Below are positions 60,198 through 64,000 of a stretch of 64,000 nucleotides of DNA, in pieces. This DNA comes from Myoxocephalus aenaeus (Eukaryota; Chordata; Actinopteri; Perciformes; Cottidae): assembly GCA_038501785.1 (NCBI GenBank), contig JBAMJR010000170.1:62001-126000 (forward strand), given 5' to 3'. The position numbers were made by a program, and so were the translations under genes. Position 1 is the stretch's first letter. Every line of letters begins with the position of its first letter. The notes beneath the pieces were generated by a model. The model did no database searches, had not been told where the DNA came from, and was given only the letters and a program-made list of their open reading frames with translations.

Positions 60198-62700
60198 CAC
60201 ACACATTTCATTCACACTTTCAACCCTGAAAAATAGTTTAAAAGGAATTACCATTAATCATAATGCATTTGTTTTATTTTGCCCTTCTTAAAATTGTCTC
60301 TGCATGGTAGCGTCCATACCTCAGTCACGCATGTCATGTTTTGTGATGCTTTGTCTGCTCATTGGTGCAGCGGCTCTAATGCCAGAGGCCGCAGTGTCAA
60401 ACGGCAGCACCAGGGCGACAGGAGGTACCATCCCTGGTCATAAAATCACCGTGTCCCCACCTGCCTGTGCCTCCAGAGTTACAACCCGCTAGTAGCTGTA
60501 GAAAGGCCACCGTTGAGCCTCTCTGAAGAAGTGAATGAATAAAAGATGAAGAGTCACAATAGGAAGACATCTGTGGCAAAACAAACAGTCATTACTCTTT
60601 CTGGTACAGCTCAGCCATCATGGCATGAGATGGCAGATCAGTTTCTCAAAAAAACTTGGAGACCAAAACAAACTCTTCATACCGTAATCTATTTCATGGT
60701 ATTTACATAAGCGGAGTTGGTCTCTGAATAGCAGAAAATAAGCTGCCATCAGATCTTTTGTTCATCACTGCCACCGCTTTGCTCCTCTGTGGATATAAAC
60801 ATCAGCTCGGCTCAATTGTTCTCCACAGCACTTATGTACATTCATATCAAATGTCTGGATAAGGGCAAAACACTTTCCACTGTGCAGCCCATGCAAAAAA
60901 AAAAAAAAAAAGAAGAAAGGAAAATCGAGGTTTATTATTGCTTCACTGATTTTGAGCAGAGCTGGCTGCGCCGTCTTTCTTTCTTTCTCATTTGAATGCA
61001 TCAGTTTCCTCGTTATTCGAGATGTAAACTGTTTAACCGTTAACCGACAGCACGGATTTTGACCTGTTAAGGCTATCGGTCAGGACCGGTGTCTGGTCTC
61101 CCCGCCACTGATGATGACATCATCCATGTTTGACAGTGAAGGTACCGGATGTTTCTCTTTTGTGACGCGGTTAACACTATTGATTGCTTTAATTGGACGC
61201 ACCCAGAGCCCTTTGTACCCTAATTAGCTTTTTACTTGTTGCGAACTCGGATGTTCGGTGACTTCCGGATCTTCAATCTGACAATCTACAATTTGTGCAA
61301 TTGTAGTGAAATCAAAATTTCACAATAACCCGACTGCAATTTCTGTGATTGGTCCTGATTTGTGACTGATGCCTGTTATTTCGTTTTTCTTCATTACATA
61401 GTGTATAGCTCTCCTGCAAACGCCTCTACGCTTTATTCCCCCGACAGGTGGATTATTGCGAGAGAAAGAAACGCAGGGTAGTCACGGCCAGAAAGGATGA
61501 AAATGTTAAAACCCAACCAAAGTGCTCCCGACAGACGGTGTCTGAAACAGAAGGTTTTCCCCGCATTGTATTTCCAAGAGTAAGAATGTCTCCGGCTAAT
61601 ATTTTTTAATAATGCATGAAAGACATCCCGACGGTCATTGCGGCTACCATTTCTTGTGACTCATAGTTTAGTAGTGTGACGATAATAATGTGTCATCCAC
61701 AATCCTGGCCGGCTACCTGTTGAACTGCAAGGCCCGGTGTTGCATATTCAAGTGAATGGTTTTTCTTCTCCAATCCCATTTCTTTTTTTCATCATTTCCC
61801 CAATGCCTCGCTCTCCCTTTTTTTTCTCTCTTTCTCTTTTAATTCACTGCAAGGAGCTCTGGAGTTAATGAATATTTAAAGTGCAGCGTTATTCGCAAAA
61901 TCTTTATTTAATGCCGCCTCCATTCACATCCACTTAGAGGATTTGAGAGGCTTTGGTTATGAATCAAGCGCGGACGTGTAAACTGTTGTTCCTACTGTGA
62001 ACTTTCATCTCCCCTTCTGTTAAAATAAGCCCGCTTGCTGTTCCTGCAATCCCCGAGCGCAGGAACGGCTCACCTGCACAGGCGGAACGCAGGCTTTATT
62101 CAGGTGATGCGTCATTCATTTGATGCTGCTGACTGAAGTGGATGCAGCTGAATCATTCGTCTCAGGTAGAAAACGGGGTTGGAGGCATACATTATCCAAA
62201 GGACTCGGAGTCAATCAGCAGCTTTGTTGCCCTGGAAAGCGTTTTGCAAAGGAAACATCGTAGTAGCGCGGCTTCCTTAGCGACGCGCAACCTGCAGAGA
62301 GCTAACTGCTCATGTGTCCAAATTGCCTTCGGGTGATTACGAGGCACAGCAGTGGCTTCTTTTTTGTTTTCCTTGTCCAAAAAGTATTTGCGTCCAGAAA
62401 TGTTAACACAAGCTTGGCAAGTCTTTGCAGTCTTTTATCCTAGCAGGTATCATCGCACCCAGACATGCCTTGTAATTCTGTTTTTTTTATTTCATTCGTT
62501 TGTTTTTAATCTGCCTTCATCTCCCTTCTGTGTTTTTGTGTGTGCAGAGAAAGTGTTCGGGGAGTTTCTGAGCTGGGAGCTGGAGGACGCTTTATCTCGC
62601 CTGCCTCTAAAGTCTGGCCAGGCCGTGACACTGACTGTCAACATCAAAGTCAAGCTGGACTTCTCCGGTCAGGAGAGCCTGCTGCAGGACCTCAATGACG
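12725..62700 (+). CDS. trappc9: TRAPPC9 (NIBP, Trs120 family), 15 coding exons, C-terminus beyond the window
   Basis: Exons: 12725-13308, 15656-15801, 16344-16469, 17946-17972, 19041-19162, 21459-21584, 23298-23514, 30431-30574, 36391-36517, 38402-38547, 44964-45049, 49780-49906, 50054-50186, 53847-54010, 62548-62700. All junctions are GT/AG and the phases join without a stop, giving 809 codons plus one base. The protein opens MSVPDYMQCAEDHQT and follows vertebrate TRAPPC9 collinearly, for example [38 protein letters not shown] and NGETQQLIITLENIG. Human TRAPPC9 has about 1,148 residues, so the last third is missing. It is a subunit specific to the TRAPPII tethering and Rab-exchange complex at the Golgi. 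In mammals it also binds NIK and IKK-beta and supports NF-kB signalling, and loss causes a recessive neurodevelopmental disorder. These roles come from family knowledge. Intron sizes range from 147 to about 8,537 bases. Confidence 0.95.
13309..15655 (+). other. trappc9: trappc9 intron 1
   Basis: AT-rich apart from a GC-richer island at about 14880-15480 (see findings). Contains a (TTC)n run at 13521-13545. No other gene is supported. Confidence 0.7.
15656..15801 (+). CDS. trappc9: trappc9 coding exon 2
   Basis: Acceptor CTCTCAG, then [20 protein letters not shown] through AVELLRGVNDFLWLG. Donor GTAAGT at 15802. The junctions split Arg on the left and Ala on the right. Confidence 0.95.
15802..16343 (+). 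other. trappc9: trappc9 intron 2
   Basis: 542 bases. ACCGGTATCGAG near 15930 and CCAATAAAGGCCAATATTAA near 16171 look like remnants of a dispersed teleost repeat. No exon is seen. Confidence 0.5.
16344..16469 (+). CDS. trappc9: trappc9 coding exon 3
   Basis: Encodes ALEGLCSASVIFHYPGGTAG through DAGKRHRPG. The middle part (KTAGRKPSISQPAD) is less conserved against the human protein, as expected for a linker. Donor GTGAGC at 16470. Confidence 0.93.
16470..17945 (+). other. trappc9: trappc9 intron 3, AT-rich
   Basis: Dominated by an (AT)n/(TTTA)n block at 17020-17590, described separately. GGTTGCAAGTAACGATTTAT near 16777 matches the opening of a common percomorph repeat that is also present at 24283-24545. 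Confidence 0.7.
17130..17590. repeat. AT-rich block with inverted flanks (long palindrome)
   Basis: The left flank (about 17136-17220) reads TATTGTTATATATTTTTATT and CATAT, later TTTTTCTTTTTTTAATATATA. The right flank (about 17521-17585) reads TATTAAAAAAAGAAAATAAT, then GAATAAAAATATATAACAAT. The two are near reverse complements, with a ~20-base gap in the right arm. Between them are pure (AT)n runs at about 17239-17297 and 17462-17530. Confidence 0.8.
17946..17972 (+). CDS. trappc9: trappc9 coding exon 4 (27-nt microexon)
   Basis: Acceptor TATAG at 17941-17945 and donor GTATGG at 17973. The 27 bases keep phase 1 on both sides and supply the residues AQEVLIDP, with Gly split at each junction. 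These residues are present at the same place in human TRAPPC9. It is too short to be found by open-frame length. Confidence 0.92.
17973..19040 (+). other. trappc9: trappc9 intron 4
   Basis: About 1.07 kb. Contains a short (AT)n/(GT)n run at about 18817-18851. No exon or RNA gene is seen. Confidence 0.65.
19041..19162 (+). CDS. trappc9: trappc9 coding exon 5
   Basis: Acceptor TCTAG, then ALTANGISADTSTEIGRAKN through KYKEAISYYGK. Donor GTAATC at 19163. Collinear with human TRAPPC9. Confidence 0.95.
19163..21458 (+). other. trappc9: trappc9 intron 5
   Basis: 2.3 kb. The motif TTCAATTCAAACAACTTTATTG at about 19498 resembles the antisense 3' tail of a non-LTR element. A perfect hairpin lies at 20104-20152. 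Otherwise AT-rich, with no exon seen. Confidence 0.55.
20104..20152. repeat. Perfect 22-bp inverted repeat with 5-nt loop
   Basis: The left arm ends TATATGCCTGCCTGC, the loop is TGTTG (20126-20130), and the right arm begins GCAGGCAGGCATATA. All 22 pairs are complementary, and a further CTTAT/ATAAG pairing is possible past a small bulge. It lies within trappc9 intron 5. Confidence 0.85.
21459..21584 (+). CDS. trappc9: trappc9 coding exon 6
   Basis: Acceptor CCCGCAG, then YKNAGVIELEACVKAVRVLA through NAVYINLGQ. Both junctions are phase 0. Donor GTACGC. Confidence 0.95.
21585..23297 (+). other. trappc9: trappc9 intron 6
   Basis: 1.7 kb, of which 678 bases are a DNA-transposon-like element (22335-23012). 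A small 11-bp inverted repeat with a 3-nt loop is at 22121-22145. Confidence 0.7.
22335..23012. mobile_element. MITE with CACTGCAAAAA inverted ends and TA flanks
   Basis: Begins CACTGCAAAAACAGCC and ends TTTTTTTGCAGTG. The inverted similarity continues inward imperfectly (CTAGAAAG against the reverse complement of CTTTCTTGAA). TA dinucleotides flank both ends, at 22333-22334 and 23013-23014, which fits insertion at a TA target as in Tc1/mariner-type elements. There is no transposase frame, so it is non-autonomous. The superfamily assignment is tentative. Confidence 0.75.
23298..23514 (+). CDS. trappc9: trappc9 coding exon 7
   Basis: Acceptor ATACTAG, then [20 protein letters not shown] through LSLDPKDFSK. 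Donor GTAAAC at 23515. Among the most conserved parts of the protein. Confidence 0.95.
23590..23995 (+). mobile_element. Dispersed repeat (GTCATGGAAA type), copy 1
   Basis: Contains GGAAAAGTCATGGAATTTTA and TTCATTTACGCCGAGTTTGA, and ends with further GTCATGGAAA motifs. It matches 48021-48357 closely over roughly 300 bases. No inverted ends and no coding capacity are evident, so the class is unknown. Confidence 0.75.
24031..24085. repeat. (CA)n microsatellite
   Basis: About 27 uninterrupted CA units immediately after the dispersed repeat. Confidence 0.95.
24105..24201. repeat. Small palindromic element
   Basis: The outer arms TAATTATGGCCCTGTTCC and CGAAACGGGACCATAATTAT are imperfect reverse complements around about 55 bases, consistent with a very short MITE-like remnant. 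Confidence 0.45.
24283..24545 (+). mobile_element. Percomorph interspersed element
   Basis: Contains the ordered motifs CTGCAACTAACAATTACTAA, TCAGAAAATAGTGAAAAACG, GAGAAGCTGGAAGCAGAGAA and GATAAATTACTGAAAC. I recognise this order from a very abundant percomorph repeat. A degraded partial copy is at about 29835-29990. Confidence 0.65.
25162..25219. repeat. (AT)n microsatellite
   Basis: About 29 AT units in intron 7. Confidence 0.95.
29835..29990. mobile_element. Degraded copy of the element at 24283-24545
   Basis: AATGAAAAGCAGCAAAGCCTC and AACGATTGACACGATTGCAG fit the internal and 3' parts of the same family. It is heavily diverged. Confidence 0.35.
30334..30429. repeat. CT-rich tract forming the exon 8 polypyrimidine tract
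   Basis: Almost 90 bases of C and T (CTCTCTCTCT and CCCCCTCCC runs) end directly in the acceptor CAG at 30428-30430. Confidence 0.9.
30431..30574 (+). CDS. trappc9: trappc9 coding exon 8
   Basis: Starts GTACCCACCGAGGG and encodes [20 protein letters not shown] through LLQTMLDFLSDQ. Donor GTCGGC at 30575. Phase 1 at both ends. Confidence 0.95.
31528..31670. mobile_element. Percomorph interspersed repeat fragment
   Basis: The motifs TAAAGGAATACTTTACCCCC and GAATTCTTGAAGAAAAGAAC in this order match a repeat I recognise from percomorph introns. Ends not defined. Confidence 0.4.
32201..32284. repeat. (AT)n microsatellite
   Basis: About 80 bases of AT, slightly imperfect at the left. Confidence 0.95.
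32828..33010 (-). mobile_element. Possible antisense SINE/LINE 3' end
   Basis: ATAATAATAACTTTATTCAT followed by AAAGTGCTCTACAGAGAG is typical of an inverted teleost retroposon tail. The body that follows is A-rich and not recognisable. Confidence 0.4.
36391..36517 (+). CDS. trappc9: trappc9 coding exon 9
   Basis: Acceptor TTTCTAG, then EKKEVTQSLENYTSKCPGG through PPVPFTKLPIV and two bases of Arg. Donor GTGAGA at 36518. Confidence 0.95.
36518..38401 (+). other. trappc9: trappc9 intron 9
   Basis: 1.9 kb. The stretch of about 36840-37000 is A-rich and G-poor and resembles an antisense retroposon tail, with no firm assignment. No exon is seen. Confidence 0.5.
38402..38547 (+). CDS. trappc9: trappc9 coding exon 10
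   Basis: Acceptor CACACCAG, then SVKLLNLPVSLRPHKVKGLL through MHNRGEERCKKI. Donor GTAAGC at 38548. An open frame also runs back into the intron to 38334, but the family alignment and the acceptor place the start at 38402. Confidence 0.95.
38596..39285. mobile_element. Fold-back element with ~170-190 bp inverted arms
   Basis: The left arm contains GGTCACGTATCATAATATCT and TTGCTTTATAACAATCA. The right arm contains the reverse complements, at about 39100-39120 (GAAGTATTATGATACGTGACC) and about 39160 (TGATTGTTATAAAGCATT). The arms are rich in TTATAA and CATTATAA motifs and flank about 320 unrelated bases. No transposase is visible. Confidence 0.75.
41705..41925 (+). mobile_element. tRNA-derived SINE, truncated
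   Basis: GGCGGTTCAATCCCAGGCTC carries a pol III B-box (GGTTCAATCCC). It is followed by GAAGTGTCCTTGAGACACTG and the tail motif GTTAAATGCAGAGACCAAAT, in the order seen in common teleost SINEs. The A box region is degraded, so activity is unlikely. Confidence 0.7.
43079..43106. repeat. (AT)n microsatellite
   Basis: About 14 units, preceded by poly-A. Confidence 0.93.
44120..44665. mobile_element. Percomorph interspersed repeat, copy 2 (partial, rearranged)
   Basis: Contains GTGACTTCCTGGAGTCTC, GTTACTGCTCATGGCCAAGA and AATAGTCTGATATAG, then CATTTGGGAAATGCGCTTCA and GCTAAGCTAAGCTAACTAGC. These are interior and end motifs of the repeat family at 145-607. Confidence 0.55.
44964..45049 (+). CDS. 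trappc9: trappc9 coding exon 11
   Basis: Acceptor TACTAG, then EFQWVQGDVCEVQLMVYNPM through LRVENM (the Glu codon is split). Donor GTCAGT at 45050. Matches human TRAPPC9 almost residue for residue. Confidence 0.95.
47675..47682. promoter_or_regulatory. Consensus CRE (TGACGTCA)
   Basis: A perfect palindromic CREB/ATF site within a GC-richer stretch (47580-47830) of intron 11. Function is inferred only from the motif. Confidence 0.3.
48021..48357 (+). mobile_element. Dispersed repeat (GTCATGGAAA type), copy 2
   Basis: Collinear with 23590-23995: shares GGAAAAGTCATGGAATTTTA, CATTTACGCCGAGTTTGAAA and TACATACAGGCATCTATATA, with a small insertion of ATTCATGTGT. It lacks the last ~100 bases of copy 1. 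Confidence 0.75.
49780..49906 (+). CDS. trappc9: trappc9 coding exon 12
   Basis: Acceptor TTTTCAG, then [20 protein letters not shown] through RTAGNITVN. Donor GTGAGT at 49907. Confidence 0.95.
50054..50186 (+). CDS. trappc9: trappc9 coding exon 13
   Basis: After a 147-base intron, the shortest in the window. Acceptor ACCCAG, then YHTSVFGVTSDCLLEGLTSV through SLPRLQLSTSLP-type sequence (LQLSTSLP seen). Donor GTCAGG at 50187 splits an Arg codon. Confidence 0.94.
50576..50932. mobile_element. Percomorph MITE-like repeat with inverted ends
   Basis: The left end AGGGAAAGTTCACCCCAAAA is followed by TCAAAAATACCAATTTTTCT. The right end TGTATTTTTGATTTTG is its inverted counterpart. Near the right end, CACTACAGGTAAAAGGAACA and the interior GCGATGTCTCTTTCCCAAAA are family hallmarks I recognise. 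Confidence 0.65.
51645..51706 (-). mobile_element. Antisense fragment of the repeat at 10171
   Basis: The reverse complement reads AAAGGTCCAGTGTGTAGGAT, then TTAGTGGCAG and GATTGCAACCAACTGAAC. It shares about 20 bases with the 10171 copy. Confidence 0.6.
53847..54010 (+). CDS. trappc9: trappc9 coding exon 14
   Basis: Acceptor AAACAG, then SAHASQPTSKEELSSTVSVQ through LTSKIITTK. Donor GTTAGT at 54011. The 164-base length is required to keep phase 2 to 1. Confidence 0.94.
54031..54440 (-). pseudogene. LINE reverse-transcriptase fragment, antisense, frameshifted
   Basis: Translated on the minus strand it reads ALSWLLSYITNRSYFISQRN and then TQGVPQGAVLG, which is the conserved GVPQGS block of non-LTR reverse transcriptases. 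After a small indel another frame gives NLDFHRYADDTQIYL (about 54100-54135), the YADD catalytic block. It is a short internal piece of a LINE (L2/Rex/jockey-like group) with no full ORF. It begins about 20 bases behind the donor of exon 14. Confidence 0.85.
56734..57025. mobile_element. 292-bp MITE with CCGTAAAAT inverted ends and TA flanks
   Basis: Left end CCGTAAAATTCGGGTTATAA; the right end is the reverse complement of CCGTAAAATGCGGGTTATAA. A TA dinucleotide flanks each end (56732-56733 and 57026-57027). It has no coding capacity. The ends and TA target fit the Tc1/mariner/pogo group; the family name is not assigned. Confidence 0.82.
59440..59550 (+). mobile_element. Retroposon 3' tail
   Basis: GTGATTTTGGGCTATACGAA followed by ATAAACTGAATTGAATAAG is a typical 3' end of a teleost non-LTR element, with a short GAATT-rich repeat tail. 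Confidence 0.55.
59709..59762. repeat. (AT)n microsatellite, preceded by (TGTA)n
   Basis: A TGTA-type run at about 59682-59709 followed by about 26 AT units. Confidence 0.95.
60102..60194. repeat. (AT)n microsatellite, ~93 bp
   Basis: The longest uninterrupted AT run in the window. Confidence 0.95.
62548..62700 (+). CDS. trappc9: trappc9 coding exon 15
   Basis: Acceptor TGTGCAG, then EKVFGEFLSWELEDALSRLP through FSGQESLLQDLND. Donor GTGAGT at 62701. The next exon, needed for the C-terminal third of the protein, is not in the window. Confidence 0.95.
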
Positions 62701-64000
62701 GTGAGTGGACAAAGACGGGCATCTGTAAGTCTATACCTGCCAATCAATGCGTGTTCAAAGAGTGAATTCAATTCAGAAACTGTCACTCTAAATGTGTTTT
62801 CAAAAGCTCACCGTTTACTGAATGGATAACATGTTTTGAGCCACATAGATTGCCATATGTGGTCAGCGCCACAAGCAGTTTGACATTGGTGGTACAGAGT
62901 GAGATGTTTTGTCAACTAGTTCATGCATTGCCTTCATGTTGGTAGAGACGGACAGACAAGTCCCCCTCAGGAGGAATTATATAACATGTTTGTCCAGATC
63001 TTCCAACTAAAAACATTCCACCCCAGTTTGACTTTGTGTTTCGTGCTAATTTGCAAATATGATCGTGCTAACATGCTAAACTCAGATGCTGAACATGGTT
63101 AACATTATACCTGTTAAACATCAGCAAGTTAGCATTGTTTTTAGCATGCTGATGTTAGCATTGTAGCTCAAAGCACTGCTGTGCAGTAGAATAGCCTCAC
63201 ATGGCTGCAGAATAAGAGTCTTGTTAACCGATCATGTAATAATAATACGAGTTCATGTTGTTAGTCAATATTTGTGTGAAATTATTCATTCAAAAGTTTC
63301 AACTTCACCATCTAGTCACGAATGTTCAGCTGCATTACCTTGAAACTTTCTCACATTGCTTCCATCTTAAAAAAATATTCAATGATCATGAATACATCCT
63401 CATTGATGTGTTTTTATATCTGTTATTTTCTACAAATAACAAAATATTAGAGTTTACCAGCACCACAAACTTCTTCAAAGTGATCATAAAGTTGAGTCAA
63501 TACTCTAAAACACAGAGGTACCATGCCTCCATGAAGGTATGAGTTATTGCAGGGCTGTTGTAGACCGCATTGATTTGGTTCTGGTGTTTATTGAACTTTT
63601 TTTCCTTGGATTGCCTCAAAGCTGACGCTGTGCACATGTTGGCTGCAGAAATGCGTGTTAAGGCGCCGCCGCACATGGGATTTGAATCTTGTTTAAGATT
63701 CAGCCGTAATAGGTCTCGAGGTCTCCTCACCTCCATTTCTCTCCTAGCTCCTGGCTTCCTCACTTCAACTGGCCAATTTCCTCTATTCTAATTCTAATTC
63801 TAATTCCTGTTTTAAAAAGGAATATAGTCTGACCTTTTCTACCTCGAAGCCCCTTCATCGCGTTCCTTCTCCGCTCTTTCTCATCGCTCGCGCTCAGCCC
63901 CGCTTTCATTTCTGCCTCTGGAACCTCTCCACCACCGAGTCTGTGGGCTTATACATATTAATAATTATGAATACTGCTCCTGCGCCACAGAGACTTAACT
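62701..64000 (+). other. trappc9: trappc9 intron 15 (start), continues beyond the window
   Basis: Contains a percomorph repeat at 62820-63225 and otherwise AT-rich sequence. No exon is seen up to the edge. Confidence 0.65.
62820..63225 (+). mobile_element. Percomorph repeat with TGCTAACATGCTAA motif
   Basis: The ordered blocks CCCCTCAGGAGGAATTAT, TTTCGTGCTAATTTGCAAAT, CTGAACATGGTTAACATTAT, ATGCTGATGTTAGCATTG and AGCTCAAAGCACTGCTGTGC match a very common percomorph repeat. Confidence 0.65.

Larger units (their letters stand above)
54011..62547 (+). other. trappc9: trappc9 intron 14 (8.5 kb)
   Basis: The largest intron in the window. Contains an antisense LINE fragment (54031-54440), a MITE (56734-57025), a retroposon tail (59440-59550), (AT)n runs at 59709-59762 and 60102-60194, and several AT-rich stretches. 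No other exon is seen. Confidence 0.6.

Noticed and set aside
60304..60492. 62-codon frame with a possible signal-peptide-like hydrophobic start
   Set aside because: Lies in the middle of intron 14, next to an AT microsatellite. No continuation, no family match and no splice support.
1..64000. CRISPR arrays, rRNA genes, tRNA genes, intact viral or retroviral genes
   Set aside because: None seen on either strand. Tandem repeats are simple microsatellites without spacer structure, the only tRNA-like sequence is the SINE at 41.7 kb, and the only reverse-transcriptase homology is the LINE relic at 54 kb.

Overview
This is a 64 kb piece of a spiny-rayed (percomorph) teleost fish nuclear genome. 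The evidence is spliced vertebrate genes with canonical GT/AG junctions, long introns rich in (AT)n and (CA)n microsatellites, and several interspersed repeats that I recognise from percomorph genomes. There are no prokaryotic features, CRISPR arrays, rRNA genes or recognisable tRNA genes.

Layout, all genes on the + strand. (1) 774-932 is the last coding exon of a gene that enters from the left and that I could not identify. It is followed by a long 3' UTR with a poly(A) signal at 4110-4115 and a GT-rich downstream element. (2) 6087-8995 is a complete three-exon sh3bgrl3-like gene encoding a 92-residue thioredoxin-fold adaptor, with a 3' UTR running to poly(A) signals near 10.9 kb. (3) From about 11.6 kb to beyond the right edge lies trappc9 (TRAPPII subunit, NIBP/Trs120 family). 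Fifteen coding exons can be placed with consistent splice phase (2,428 nt, 809 codons plus one base). The human protein is about 1,148 residues, so roughly the first 70 per cent is here and the C-terminal third is outside the window.

The two recognised genes act in different processes and no functional coupling is visible; sh3bgrl3 simply precedes trappc9 in the same orientation. The rest is intron filled with mobile-element debris: two DNA-transposon-like MITEs with intact inverted ends and TA flanks (22335-23012, 56734-57025), a ~690 bp fold-back element just behind exon 10, an antisense LINE reverse-transcriptase fragment about 20 bp behind exon 14, a tRNA-derived SINE, two similar copies of a dispersed repeat 24 kb apart, and an AT-rich palindromic block at 17.1-17.6 kb.

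I found no clearly new biological system. The items most worth checking are a possible alternative trappc9 N-terminus, a perfect 22-bp hairpin in intron 5, CpG-rich patches in introns 1 and 11, and mobile elements lying directly against splice donors.
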